The notes below the pieces were generated by a model, which did no database searches, had not been told where the DNA came from, and saw nothing but the letters and a program-made list of their open reading frames with translations. Of a DNA stretch of 64,000 bases, positions 1 to 10,439 are shown in pieces. Source of the DNA: Malachius bipustulatus. Taxonomy: Eukaryota > Arthropoda > Insecta > Coleoptera > Melyridae. Each line of letters begins with the position of its first letter. The first letter of the stretch is position 1. Where the stretch lies: contig OU342631.1 in assembly GCA_910589415.1 (NCBI GenBank), forward strand, positions 57,192,598 through 57,256,597. Reading direction: 5' to 3'. The position numbers were made by a program, and so were the translations under genes.

Positions 1-88
1 GTTACAAGAAGTAATTACTAGAATTTCTCCAGAGCGGTGTTCGTTATACTGCCCCCTTTCTATTTTCGAGCGTCCCGCTCGAACGGAC

Positions 89-1264
89 TTATTCGCTGTC
101 TCCACAGTAGGGTGCCAGACGATTCAGGTGGACTACCTTCATCTTGCACTTGGGGGCTCCGCTCCGCTGTATCCTATACACCACGTCGTTTATCCTTTTA
201 ATAATTGTGTAAGGCCCTTCCCAGGATGGCATAAACTTAGGCGACAAACCCTTCTTCCTAGTTGGATTATAAAACCACACTTTGTCTCCTTCTGTGAAGC
301 CGCCGGAGTTTGCCTTCAAGTCGTACCTCGCCTTCATTCGGTCGCTGGCCAACTTGATCTTCCTCCTGACTAGGGAATGCACTTCTGCGATGGAGTTTCT
401 TAATTCGTCGACATAATTTCTGATCTCCGATGGTGAACTGCTTGGTGAACCGTACACCAAATCACAGGGTAGCCGAATCTCCTTACCGAATACAACTTTG
501 GCTGGTGTCTGCCCTGTAGTCTCATGGATGGCTGCCCTGTACGACATCAGCAACAAAGGCAGGTACTGGTCCCAGTCTTGCTGATTATTGCTCACCACCT
601 TCGACAGATGTTCCTCCATTGTTCGATTAAACCGTTCTACCATACCGTCAGATTGTGGATGGAGAGGTGTAGTCCTTGTCTTGTTTATCCCGAGCAGTTT
701 ACACATTTCTGCGAAAACTTGGGATTCAAAGTTTCGTCCTTGATCTGAATGCAACTCTAAAGGTACGCCAAATCTGCTAATTAAATTATCCACCAAGACT
801 CTCGCAACTGTAGCAGCTTCTTGGTTCGCTATGGCGTATGCTTCAGGCCACTTGCTGAAATAATCCATGGCAACCAGGATATAGCGATTGCCGCTGTCAC
901 TGATTGGAAAAGGACCTGCTACGTCTATGGCTATCCTCTCAAATGGGGCTCCGACGTTGTACTGCTTCATAGCGCCTGTCAGTCTTCTGCTTGGGCCCTT
1001 GCTTGCAGCACATTTCTCGCACTTACGGCACCAGGCTTCGACATCGTCCTTGCAGTTCACCCAGTAGAACCTCTCTCGAACTTTCGCTAGTGTTTTGTTC
1101 ACTCCGAAGTGAGCTCCTGATGTACCTCCATGGATTACTTCGAGAATCTTCGAAACTTTACCCCTTGGAACCACCAACTGCATGACGATCTTCTTTCCGT
1201 CGGCACCTCCCAGGCTCTCTTCAGCAGACCATTTTCGATTTGCAGCGACTCCCATTGTGACCAT
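89..1264 (-). CDS. Gypsy integrase (391 aa, frameshifted from RNase H)
   Basis: Integrase would insert the element cDNA into the genome. The N-terminal HHCC zinc finger is visible as H and H near residues 45 and 52 and CRKCEKC near residue 80. The catalytic core has IDVAGPFPISDSG (D), HSDQGRNFES (D) and the QSDGMVERFNRTM region (E), so the DD35E triad is complete. A C-terminal GPY-type module is present (WEGPYTIIKRI). It overlaps the RNase H frame at 1135-1264 but is offset by one base; homology passes from one frame to the other near 1190-1200, indicating a single-base indel. The start shown is the first in-frame ATG, not a real initiation site. Confidence 0.92.
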   Translation of the reverse strand: MVTMGVAANRKWSAEESLGGADGKKIVMQLVVPRGKVSKILEVIHGGTSGAHFGVNKTLAKVRERFYWVNCKDDVEAWCRKCEKCAASKGPSRRLTGAMKQYNVGAPFERIAIDVAGPFPISDSGNRYILVAMDYFSKWPEAYAIANQEAATVARVLVDNLISRFGVPLELHSDQGRNFESQVFAEMCKLLGINKTRTTPLHPQSDGMVERFNRTMEEHLSKVVSNNQQDWDQYLPLLLMSYRAAIHETTGQTPAKVVFGKEIRLPCDLVYGSPSSSPSEIRNYVDELRNSIAEVHSLVRRKIKLASDRMKARYDLKANSGGFTEGDKVWFYNPTRKKGLSPKFMPSWEGPYTIIKRINDVVYRIQRSGAPKCKMKVVHLNRLAPYCGDSE

Positions 1265-2277
1265 AGAGCTTTATATTCTGGGCTACGTGGAGAAACCTCT
1301 GCCCACGTTGGTCTCGGTCCATTCTCTTCTTTACGTTTTAAAATGTCTCCGATGTCTTCGTCTTTTTCTTGCTCTTTCCTGCATGCTTCTATCGTCCATC
1401 CTGTATCTGCATTGATCACGATCCTTCGAACGCACTCTTCCTTCTGGCTATCCTCAATCCGCTCACAATGTGAGCATTTCACGCATGGCCTCCTTGATAG
1501 TGCATCAGCGTTCTGGTGTAATCTGCCTGCACGATGTTTTATTTTGAAGTTGAACTGCTGTAGTCGTTCTATCCACCTAGCAGTCTGACCCTCCACGTTC
1601 TTCATCTTGATCAGCCAGGTGAGCGCGCCGTGATCTGTTCTGATCAGGAATTCATTCCCATGCAGGTAATTCTTAAAATGCTCCACCGATTTGATGATCG
1701 CTAGTAATTCTTTCCTGGTGGTACAGTAGTTCCTCTCAGGCTTTGTCAAGGTCTTGCTATAGTACTCAATGACTCGCTCTTCTCCCTCTTGGACTTGCGA
1801 TAAAACAGCACCTATCCCGATATTACTTGCGTCAGTATCAAGTACGTACTTTCCTTCTCTTTGAGGATATGACAGGATCGGACTAGAAATCAAAGCCTTT
1901 TTCAGTCTTCGGAAAGCGTCTTCACACTTGGCATCCCAGATGAAAGGCATCTTAAATTCGGTGAGCTTATGGAGCGGAGCTGCTACATCTGCAAATTTCT
2001 TGACAAATCTTCGGTAGTATGTACAAAGACCGAGGAAACTTCGGACTTCGTGTCTGTCTTTAGGAGTCGGCCAATCACGAATCGATGCTACTTTGCTGTC
2101 ACAGGTCTGGATTCCTTCAGAAGTTACGGTATGTCCCAAAAACTCAACCTTCTTCTTAAATAGCGAACATTTTTCTGGATTCAGCTTCAGGTTGGCAGTT
2201 CTGAATCGATCGAAAATCTCCTGAAGGTTGTCGATGTGATCTTGAAAAGTGGAACCCATAACCATGACATCGTCCAG
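1135..2277 (-). CDS. Gypsy Pol, C-terminal RT and RNase H
   Basis: This segment continues in the same frame as the preceding Pol piece, directly after the TAG. It starts with the DD pair of the RT active site, then has the RT thumb (FLGHTVTSEGI, FLGLCTYYRRFV). RNase H begins near residue 145: YVLDTDASNIGIGAVLSQ with the first catalytic D, TTRKELLAII with the E, and FLIRTDHGALTWL with the next D. The tether NADALSRRPC follows. The frame then runs off into unrelated residues after about position 1195, because integrase lies in another frame. The first ATG is at 2265, inside the domain, so the product cannot be expressed as annotated. Confidence 0.9.
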   Translation of the reverse strand: MDDVMVMGSTFQDHIDNLQEIFDRFRTANLKLNPEKCSLFKKKVEFLGHTVTSEGIQTCDSKVASIRDWPTPKDRHEVRSFLGLCTYYRRFVKKFADVAAPLHKLTEFKMPFIWDAKCEDAFRRLKKALISSPILSYPQREGKYVLDTDASNIGIGAVLSQVQEGEERVIEYYSKTLTKPERNYCTTRKELLAIIKSVEHFKNYLHGNEFLIRTDHGALTWLIKMKNVEGQTARWIERLQQFNFKIKHRAGRLHQNADALSRRPCVKCSHCERIEDSQKEECVRRIVINADTGWTIEACRKEQEKDEDIGDILKRKEENGPRPTWAEVSPRSPEYKALWSQWESLQIENGLLKRAWEVPTERRSSCSWWFQGVKFRRFSK

Positions 2278-3651
2278 CTATACTAGGCATGTTTTCCAGG
2301 TCAGCCCTCGGAGTACCATCTCCATCAGTCTTTCAAAGGTGGCTGGCGCGTTGCAGAGACCAAATGGCATAACCTTAAAATTGTACAGACCCGTGCCAGT
2401 AGAAAACGCAGTTTTCTCTTTGTCATTTGGATGCATGCCAACCTGCCAGTAACCGCTCTTCAGGTCCAAGGTTGAGAACCAGGTTGAGCCAGACAAGGTA
2501 CATAAAATGTCGTCGATTCTTGGTAGCGGGTAGCTGTCCTTCTTCGTAACATCGTTCAACTTCCTATAGTCGACGCAAAACCTTGTTGTTCCATCCTTCT
2601 TGGTTACTAACACGACTGGCGATGACCACGGGCTGTTGGATTCCTCAATTACTCCGTCTTTCAGCATCTGGTCCAGCATGGTTGATACCTCTTCTTGTTT
2701 CGCAATCGGCAGTCTTCTTGGGGCTTGTCTTATTGGTTGGGTGTCGCCTGTATTTATTCGGTGTTGCACAATGTCCGTTCTGCCTAACTTCATGTTCCCT
2801 GTTGCGAAAACGTCTTGGTTCCTCTTCAAAAATTCTTTCGCCAACTTTGTCTCATCTTTTGACAGTTCTTCGAAGTCAACTTCCGGCAGGACAATCTTCA
2901 TCTTCCTTGTATCTGCCTTCTCCTTGCCCTCCATCTTCTCGCAACAGCTGATCCTCTTGACTGGTACGCAAATTCCAAGTACGTCACCTTCCTTGATCCT
3001 AGCGCTGCCAGAAAACACATTTGCAACACGTACAGGAATCTCTCGGCTAGTGTTGACTAACGTCTTGGCTATTATCAGGTTCTTATTATTGTCTGGGGAT
3101 GGCTCGACTAACCCAACGCAGCTTCCAAGATCTGCTTCCAGTCTGGCCGGGACTATCTGCTCGCTGAATCCTCGGATGGTGGTCGTTGAACTCGCAATGA
3201 GTCTCGTCATTACCTTCTGTGATTTTCTAGAGCTCAGTACCAAGTCTTCTTCACCCAATCTCAGGATACCTTGTTTAGGATCAATTCGCAGTCCATGCTG
3301 TTGAATGATGTCTAGTCCCAGGATAAATTCGTCTTCAATCTCGGCTACCACAACCGTATGACGCAGTTCCAGGGCTCCAAGCTGGATTCGGCCATCTACT
3401 TCGCCGATGATATCTGCGATTTCACCTGTCGCTGTCTTTAACTGGACCCGCCTCGATGGATGCCGAATTACAGCAGGACTGACCATGTCCTTCCTTACCA
3501 ATGAGATCGATGATCCGGCGTCGAGTACCATGGCAACAGATTTCCCATTTATCTGCCCTTCAACGGCTAGGCTGTCTACGTGGCGTTGGAGTGTTCGGAT
3601 GGAAACGATCTTGGGGGCCTTGTTGTTGTCAGCCAGCATTCGCCCCTCCAT
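2278..3651 (-). CDS. Gypsy Pol, protease and N-terminal RT (457 aa)
   Basis: This is the first half of Pol. The aspartic protease motif is at residues about 40-50 (VLDAGSSIS), with DAG where DSG or DTG is usual. RT follows from about residue 290: the priming-loop PIRQAPRRLP, then SPWSSPVVLVTKKDG, FCVDYRKLN, FSTLDLKSGYWQV with the first catalytic aspartate, and FKVMPFGLCNAPATF. The frame stops with TAG at 2278-2280, exactly where the tyrosine of the YxDD catalytic box is expected; the DD pair lies just downstream in the same frame. The 457-aa length is therefore a truncation product, not a natural protein end. The listed start is only the first ATG; Pol normally follows Gag by frameshift. Confidence 0.9.
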   Translation of the reverse strand: MEGRMLADNNKAPKIVSIRTLQRHVDSLAVEGQINGKSVAMVLDAGSSISLVRKDMVSPAVIRHPSRRVQLKTATGEIADIIGEVDGRIQLGALELRHTVVVAEIEDEFILGLDIIQQHGLRIDPKQGILRLGEEDLVLSSRKSQKVMTRLIASSTTTIRGFSEQIVPARLEADLGSCVGLVEPSPDNNKNLIIAKTLVNTSREIPVRVANVFSGSARIKEGDVLGICVPVKRISCCEKMEGKEKADTRKMKIVLPEVDFEELSKDETKLAKEFLKRNQDVFATGNMKLGRTDIVQHRINTGDTQPIRQAPRRLPIAKQEEVSTMLDQMLKDGVIEESNSPWSSPVVLVTKKDGTTRFCVDYRKLNDVTKKDSYPLPRIDDILCTLSGSTWFSTLDLKSGYWQVGMHPNDKEKTAFSTGTGLYNFKVMPFGLCNAPATFERLMEMVLRGLTWKTCLV

Positions 3652-3827
3652 ACTGGCTGAAGTTAGTTTTCCTGCCGCCGACGAGGAGCTTCCCGTTCTC
3701 GAGAGACACTTCTATCTCTGCTTCCGCTCCTGTCCCTGCCTGGTCTTCGTTCCAGGGATCCACCACGTCTCGGAGTCTCGGTAACTTTACAGTCACGAAT
3801 AAAATGTGAACTGGATCCGCAACGGTA

Positions 3828-4976
3828 TCACTGTTTCCTGTTTTCGTCCCTCCTCGGAGTCCAACCTCTTTTCCCATTATTAAACTGCTCAGAGAGCTTA
3901 TCCACCATCATTTTACTCAGCCTTTCCAATATGGTAGTCACGTCCTCTTCTTTTTCTTCATTGATTGTCACTGCTCGTACCTTGGAGAAGTTCCTACCAT
4001 TGGACGCTTTGATTGCTGCGTCTATCTCAAGCGCTCTAACTAACGCTTCGCTGGACTTTGTCAAATGTGACATGCGCAGGATCTTCTGTATTTCAGTGTC
4101 TCGTATCCCGTTGACAAAAGTTTGCGAGGCTAGTTGTTCCTTGAAGTTCTGCGGCGAGTCTGGGTAGGCTTGATGGACAATCCTGTTGACATCTGCTTCG
4201 AACTCCTGTAGCGACTCGTTCGGCTTCTGCACTCTACTCATCAACTGATTTTGGAACACCTGCTCCATATGGCGATTGCCGAATCGAAGTTCCAATGCTG
4301 CACTCAATTGGTCATAATTCGAGTGCAGTTCTACCGGCAGTGTTTGTAGCATGTCCACAGCTTGTCCTCGAAGAGCAAGAACCAGTGCCGTTGCCTTCTC
4401 TGCGTCGTTCCATCCGTTGGCCATGCATGCAGCCTGAAACTGCATCTTGTACGCAGTCCATGGAGTTGTTCCGTCGTACGCTGGTGGTTTCACTTTCGCG
4501 CCAAAACTGCTAGACGGTGCGGCACCCGGAGAATGCTTCATCTCAGAACTTTCCAGAGTTCTGAGTTTTGTCTCGAAGTCGTTCTTCATTTCTTCTACCA
4601 GCAGTTTTGTTTTATTTTCCACTAGTTTTACTTCGTCGCGAACACCACCGACTTCGTTGCGAACACCATTGACTTCATCACGAACACCATCAATGTCTTG
4701 TTTCACTTTGTTTAGTCCACACACATAATCGTCTCTTTGCTGCAGGATAACTTTTAGCAGCTGCTCTTCACTATCCTTCTGCTGTTGCAGCAGCTTCTCT
4801 TCACTTTCTTTTTGTTGCTTCATCAATAACCTTTGCTGCTCTTGGCCGTCTTCAAGCTTCTTCATGATGCTTTTCTGCTCTTCCTGGCCGTTTTTGAGCA
4901 GTAACATCATATCCTCCAACATTTGCTCAGACATTTTGTCGCTTCCAGTTTCCTTTCCACTTCTTAATCTACCCAT
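3828..4976 (-). CDS. Gypsy Gag polyprotein (382 aa, stop at zinc knuckle)
   Basis: The protein would form the retrotransposon capsid. Residues 15-150 are rich in Q, E and K with repeated QQKDSEEQLL-like blocks, a long predicted coiled coil. Residues about 160-330 match the gypsy-type capsid region, with PPAYDGTTPWTAYKMQF and the later LQEFEADVNRIVHQAYP. The frame ends in TGA at the point where a CX2CX4HX4C zinc knuckle should begin: the last three ligands (C, H, C) lie just after the stop, and the stop takes the place of the first cysteine. The same frame stays open past the knuckle into an arginine/serine-rich tail to about 3665. Pol then continues in another frame. Confidence 0.88.
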   Translation of the reverse strand: MGRLRSGKETGSDKMSEQMLEDMMLLLKNGQEEQKSIMKKLEDGQEQQRLLMKQQKESEEKLLQQQKDSEEQLLKVILQQRDDYVCGLNKVKQDIDGVRDEVNGVRNEVGGVRDEVKLVENKTKLLVEEMKNDFETKLRTLESSEMKHSPGAAPSSSFGAKVKPPAYDGTTPWTAYKMQFQAACMANGWNDAEKATALVLALRGQAVDMLQTLPVELHSNYDQLSAALELRFGNRHMEQVFQNQLMSRVQKPNESLQEFEADVNRIVHQAYPDSPQNFKEQLASQTFVNGIRDTEIQKILRMSHLTKSSEALVRALEIDAAIKASNGRNFSKVRAVTINEEKEEDVTTILERLSKMMVDKLSEQFNNGKRGWTPRRDENRKQ

Positions 4977-5006
4977 TAACTAATTAATCTTCTTGCTGGA
5001 ATCCGT

Positions 5007-5024
5007 ATCCCGCTTCTGACACCA
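5007..5024 (-). promoter_or_regulatory. Gypsy primer-binding site
   Basis: The minus strand reads TGGTGTCAGAAGCGGGAT just inside the 5' LTR. It starts with TGG, the complement of a tRNA CCA tail, and resembles the 3' end of animal tRNA-Leu genes. The tRNA assignment is from memory and was not searched. Confidence 0.7.
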
Positions 5025-5026
5025 GT

Positions 5027-5523
5027 TGTTACGGGTTTCTCAATAATAAATCACCACCAAAAAGTCTTACAAATTACTTTATTCACTAATCCAAATTATA
5101 ACCTCTAATTCTAATAAACACACACAGCTAATTACTACTTGTACTAACTATCACTACTGGCTCCCTTACTTCACACTTCACTACTGCTCTGTTCAGCTTC
5201 CACTAGTTACTGCTCTGAGTGCTCTGTCTTCACTTCACTCTATGTCCAAACTAAACTGTCCCACGCAGCCGCGAGTCTGCTCTTTTATAGTTCCCTCGAC
5301 GGGGCAGCGAAGCAGTAGGTACATTCTAGTAGGTTCATTATCGACTCTCGTAGATTGCAGAAATCCCGTCGGCTGTCAACACGTCATTCCAGACCTGCGT
5401 CGAACTGTCGCGAACGTGTCATTGACTAATCCAGTATAAAGAATGTAAACAAACAAGCAAATGGTGTACTAGAATGTTACAAGAAGTAATTACTAGAATT
5501 TCTCCAGAGCGGTGTTCGTTATA
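5027..5523 (-). repeat. Gypsy 5' LTR (complete); its partner is 1-48
   Basis: The outer 48 bp (5476-5523) repeat exactly at 1-48, where the window cuts the partner LTR. The inner edge is placed at 5027, two bases from the primer-binding site. The LTR runs about 497 bp. The outer edge reads TATAACGAAC in element orientation instead of the usual TG, so that boundary could be off by a few bases. Confidence 0.75.
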
Positions 5524-7053
5524 ATATTCACTCACTACACCTGCACGGACTGAACCAGCAAATCTGCCCGTGGCGATACCCGTGTTATTTAATCGAGTAT
5601 CGCACATTTGACTAGCACCAATATGTACCGTTAACAGAAACGACCCTCAGAGCTGTTTGTGTCACTCAAAACACAACATAGCTACGATAAAAAAATTTTC
5701 CTCCGAACTACATACTTCCATGTTGCAGACCCAACCTACGTACTCAAAAACAGAAATACTTTGGCCAAAGTTGATGGTTTATGCGATGTCGCTCAGAATG
5801 CAGGTTCACGCTGATGTCGGTCCGCGACGGCCCGCCAGGTGCAGTATGCACGGTCTTTAAGGATAAGGAAGTTCCATGTTGTCTTTGTAAAATTTTTAAG
5901 TTAGTGCGCTAATTTACGAACAGGTTCGAATCAGTTAAAACTTTTCAATGTGTACCATTTAGACCTACAGGTCGTTAAAACTATAAGCTTCGACTTAAAG
6001 GAAAAGCAAGTACATTATCATCACCAAATTATTTTGATTTTTCTATTGTAGCGTGCGCTTTCCCATTATATTACTGACGAGATTGGAATAGTCCAAGCGG
6101 TTGTTTAGAGTATTGAAAGGCATCCTAATGACGCGCCAGCTGTACTATTAGAACTTCCTTTAGTTTATTTATATTCTGGTCCATTGCTCGAGTAACCATC
6201 TGTATCAGATGTCAGAAGTAGCTGTTTGGGATATCCATCGGTGAAATGAATGTGTGCAAGGTTGCCGGGTAGTTGGTTGTGTCTCAAGTTTGTTGGTAAT
6301 TTCCAGAACCGTCCATATGGTCGTGTAGCCGTTTTTCCAGATGAAATGAATCTGGCAACGACCGATGTTAAAAGGGGAGGAGAGAACCTTCAGGTTCAAG
6401 CCTGAAGAAATTCGGTCGCTCTCTTTTGTATTTTGGTGTTTGGTGAATAAAGGTGCAAGTTTACTGTTCCAGTTTAAGTTTCATTATGATTAATGATGTT
6501 TAATCAGAGCAGGTATGAAAGTAGAATTTGATATCATATTAGCATTGCTAATTTCTGTTTTGTATTCGATTAGGTGGTTTTGAGATCGACAAGGCATTGT
6601 GAATGCCGCCGCATAGAGTAATTTGAAATAACCCGTAGGAGAAGGCAAGAAGGCGCCCGCCTCGGTAAGGAGATAATGCAAGCAAAAATTTCAGACATTT
6701 ATACAAGTTTTTTGACTTGCAGGGTTCAAATTTCAGATTCTAGTTTCGGATTATAATTTCTAGTTCCAGTTTCGGATTCTAATTATAGATACTAATTTCA
6801 AGTTCAGTTTTCCATTTGGATTTTAATTTGTGGCTCATCTTACTGATAATGAGTTAAATAATAATGGTTTTTTGGTCTACGTTTGGTTTGATTTGGTTTG
6901 GCGTCTTTCACGAAGCGAAGTTTGGTCTTTTTGGTTTTGGTTTTGTTACAACGCAGATGCAAGTCATCGGGTGGAGTGAGTGAGTAGAGACCCTCCATAT
7001 CTTTCCTTGGTTGTCTCACTCAACCGGGAACAAATACATCATGTTAGAAGGTA
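5524..7053. other. No gene seen; AT-rich with short degenerate repeats
   Basis: No domain, splice pair or terminal repeat is visible. Bases 6725-6815 are a cryptic repeat of TTCAGATTC/TTTCGGATT-like words, and 6865-6945 repeat TTTGGTTT. Confidence 0.5.
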
Positions 7054-7064
7054 TCTTATCTACC

Positions 7065-8307
7065 CCCGTGCGGTTGAGTACCCATCGGGTGCGTCCCCAG
7101 GTGGCGGATAGGGGGAAGGCCTTACAATGAGCGTACGTGAGTAAGGTTAGCAGTGGTGATAAAGCTTGTCGGAGGTAAAATTCCAGACTGGTAGCTCAAA
7201 GCCCTGCCGCGGACCACCTCCCCCAACCTAGTTGTCGTGTCGTGACTAAAGGTCTGCACAGGTGTTATAACGATGCCGGAGAACGTCCGAAGGTGGACTC
7301 TCCGAAAGACCATAAAACTCTGTTGTCGAGGTTATATTTCGCGAACAGAGGAATACGGGGGTCTAGGCTTTAACGCCTGGACCAAAAGGAGACAACCTTT
7401 AAAAACCTAAATCCTACGGCGGGAACCCAGGCTAAAAGGATGCGTGGCTGAATAGTAGATCAGTCCCTTCTGGATTCAACCTCGAAGAAGTGGCGCACCT
7501 TCGAAAATAAATGCCTACCATACGTATGGAGCTCTGCGTATGGTATTTCTTTAATAGCTCCATTACTCGTGGGCCATATGGACCAAGACACACCTAATTC
7601 AATGCAGACCTTACCTAAACCTAACTGGGGTGCTGTTCAAGCGTCTAGGTGGGTAAAGGGCAGAGGGAGCAGAGAAGATGTAACTGAAAAAGCTTAGTAA
7701 ACACCGGCTGAGATGGGCAGTTAGACTTCTAACAGAACACTGCCCACTAATAAAACGTGGATCCTTTTGGACAGAAAACCTGACACAAAAGGCCAATAAC
7801 TAATTTTCCTCATGGGAAAAAACCTAAGGGAGAAAATAGAGCAACTTCAATGCAGACCTTACCTAGGCCTAACTGGGGTGCTGTTCAAGCGACTAGGTGG
7901 GTAAAGGGCAGAGGGAGCAGAGAAGATGTAAATGAGCAACTTCAATGCAGACCTTGCCTAGGCCTAACTGGGGAGCTGTTCAAGCGACTAGGTGGGGAAA
8001 GGGAAGAGGGAGCATAGAAGATGTAACTGAAAAAGCTGAGTAAGCACCAGCTGAGATGGGCAATTGGACTTCTAACAGGACACTGCCCACTAATTACACC
8101 TCTCAATAATAGGAGTGAAAAAATATCCCGGATTACAGGAGATGCGGGGAGCGGGAGGAAATCCCATACCACCTAAAAAGCACCCATTGGACTCATACTG
8201 AAATACTTTCGGGAGATGGGACCGATGAGATAATTATCCAAAGGGGTACAATAAGCGCAAGCTTCAGTACAAGGGCTTTGAACCTACCCTAGAAGTAATA
8301 ATAATAA
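7065..8307 (+). mobile_element. Non-autonomous I-like element copy 1, (TAA)n tail
   Basis: The copy begins CCCGTGCGGTTGAG and ends in AAGTAATAATAATAAT. It is flanked by an 11-bp direct repeat TCTTATCTACC at 7054-7064 and 8308-8318, a target-site duplication. The 5' 500 bp match 19331-19870. The 3' 150 bp match the 3' end of the I-like element that ends at 54312, including the ACCTACCCTAGAAGT(A/T)ATAATAAT tail. It encodes no reverse transcriptase, so it probably moves with enzymes from the I-like parent. It contains three copies of an 80-bp unit. Confidence 0.8.
7598..8027 (+). repeat. Three copies of an about 80-bp unit inside copy 1
   Basis: Units start near 7600, 7850 and 7942, each with TTCAATGCAGACCTT, then CTGTTCAAGCG and GGGAGCA(G/T)AGAAGATGTAA. 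The second and third are nearly adjacent; the first is separated by a partial copy of the 3' region (AAACACCGGCTGAGATGGG). The element at 19331 has a single unit. Confidence 0.8.
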
Positions 8308-8929
8308 TCTTATCTACCTATTAAATTATATCTTCATGAATCGGATAATACTAAGACCAAGTGACGTTTTTATAAGGAGTTTCAAGATGTGTCATTAACT
8401 AATGACCAGTTGTTTGTTATATCTACTATTCAAGTTAAAGTGTAAATAATTAATTATTGAATTTTGTCTATTAAAGAAAGTTAGTGATGTTGATTTAGAT
8501 AAGCTTTAGTTCTTGAAGGTACTGTTTTGGCAAAATAATTGAGGTTAGGAGTATGTAAATTTATTAATGAGTGCCTAAAAGAGGCTAAGTTTATATCTTT
8601 TATAGATTTAGGGATTTTTTTTAAGTAATAATGCTAATTAATGATTATGTGCATGTTCTAGTAAGTAATTTTGATTAATTTCTATATAAGTATATCTCAC
8701 GATACATTATTTCTTCTGGGAATTTTTGTTAGGTTAATTGGACAAATTTCCAATAAATTATTGTTATTGTTAAATTGTTGACTTTTATTTTATTAGTTGT
8801 ATTGTTGTGTGACCTGTAAAATTAAAAAGACACAGCGTAGGGCAGGTCAAGATTTCAGTATTTTCATTGTAAATTTTTAGGCTAGACGATCACTATAAAT
8901 TTGTCATTTTTATCTCTCTTTTTGTGGTG

Positions 8930-9080
8930 TGGATAGTTCGCCGCAGAACTGACCCACACCCACCTTCTCCGTTCCTTTCGGGTTCAAAGGAATCAGCAGG
9001 TACCCGGACGGAGCGAGAGCAGTTATATTCTCTGCTCGCCCTTTTTGGCCGTTCATTTTCAAAATTAAAAACGAAGCGAG
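8930..9080 (-). other. GC-rich island, possible exon
   Basis: This island stands out from AT-rich flanks. The minus strand has an open stretch from about 9057 to 8924 that includes SGYLLIPLNPKG and GQFCGELSTP before a stop. A weak acceptor-like CGAGCAG and a donor-like AAGGTGGGT are present. I do not recognise the protein. It could equally be part of an old transposon. Confidence 0.2.
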
Positions 9081-9485
9081 TAAGAGGGTTGCACTATTAT
9101 TAAAGTATCAAGGCTTATATGATAGGTGAAACATTATTTTGGAATTTCTGACTGAAATTTTGACTGAATTTTATACATGATTGACTGAAATAACTGTTTA
9201 ACATCGTCATTGTTTTTTTTATTCATAATTATGTTTTTCATAATTTATTCATAATTTTGTTTTTGTTGAAATCAATGCACTCACAGCCTGGAATTCTGCA
9301 CTCTCAAAAATCTTCAACTTTTTATTCATAGCGACATTTTTTACGTGCCTCGTTATCTTTATCTAGTAAGCCATGCAAAATCTTCTAAATTTGAAAAGGA
9401 TTCTGAGATGACAAAATATTTACCTGTCCCATTTCATCGACTTCGTATTTCTCTGTCTATAACTGTCTCTATATCTATAAATATA

Positions 9486-9572
9486 TGATATTAGCAATTA
9501 TTTGGGAATGCACTCTTTTTTCTACGCCGAGCTTTTTTTTTCTACTGCATTCCCAAATAATTGCTAATATCA
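9486..9572. repeat. 27-bp perfect inverted repeat with 33-bp loop
   Basis: Arms 9486-9512 and 9546-9572 are exact reverse complements (TGATATTAGCAATTATTTGG and onward). The loop is pyrimidine-rich. Both sides carry related CTATAAATATAACTGTCTCT words. Confidence 0.9.
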
Positions 9573-10439
9573 TTTATAATAGGAAAGTCAAACCAAACGA
9601 CTAATCTATAAATATAACTGTCTCTTTAAACTATAACTCTGTCTTTCCTACTGTCTATAACAGGATATTCCCATCAACTCCCTATTATCTCTACACACTT
9701 TATTAAGAGGATAGCGAACGTCAAGAGTCAGAGTTGAGATGTAAATTTCAAATGAAAACAATTAGGTAATGATGCAATTTTGGTTCCCATAAAATAGGGT
9801 CATATTACATTACGTACCCTGAAAGGTATTATATTAAATTTCTTGAGCTATACTGAAACTGTTGCATATATTATGTATAGGTATTTGCAGTTTGAAAGGG
9901 ATCCTCATTATTTATTTAGTAGGTTATCGACGAGTTCCAGTAAGTGGAAATAACAACGAACTTTATTGATCAATCTGCCACTATAATAATTATACCTAAT
10001 AAGAACATTAGCTTGGCTTAAGTGTTATACTTTTGTGAAATTAATAACGAGTGAAAAGTGATTCACAGGTAGCCGCAGATCAAACTCATTTACGTTAGTT
10101 GACGTTATACTTCACCGGTCATCTATATTATAATTAATTACATACTGGGGCTGTTACAGTCTCCTTCTTTGCTTTTGAAAACGACTCGAAGAGAAAGCGG
10201 CATTAACTTGGGGTGTGATGTGCTCATTTTTGTGGACGTCCTCGCTTTCGTAGCGAGAGTAGCGACTTATGTATATATATATATATAGCGTATGTGAATT
10301 ACCGGTGAGCTCTTTGCAAGAAGTCAGCTGTGAGGAATTATTACACTCGTAGATGTACTGTAGGAACACCGCAGTCAGCTACCTACTTCAAATATCGTAA
10401 TGGATAGAAGACGGCTCTTGATGTATGAACCATCTTGCT

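Larger units (their letters stand above)
1..5523 (-). mobile_element. Ty3/Gypsy LTR retrotransposon, one LTR cut by window edge
   Basis: A gypsy-type element reads on the minus strand. In its own order it has the 5' LTR (5027-5523), a primer-binding site, gag, protease, reverse transcriptase, RNase H, integrase, a polypurine tract (minus-strand complement of about 49-62) and the start of the 3' LTR (1-48). Bases 1-48 and 5476-5523 are identical. The domain order PR-RT-RH-IN defines the Ty3/Gypsy group. There is no env-like frame. The copy is defective: a stop lies at the first cysteine of the Gag zinc knuckle, another at the YxDD box of RT, and a frameshift separates RNase H from integrase. 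The matching LTR pieces suggest a fairly young copy. Confidence 0.93.
8319..10439. other. No gene recognised; AT-rich, one hairpin and one GC-rich island
   Basis: The stretch is mostly AT-rich with no recognised coding domain. It contains the hairpin at 9486-9572 and the GC-rich island at 8930-9080, listed separately, and a short (TA)n near 10268-10286. Confidence 0.5.
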
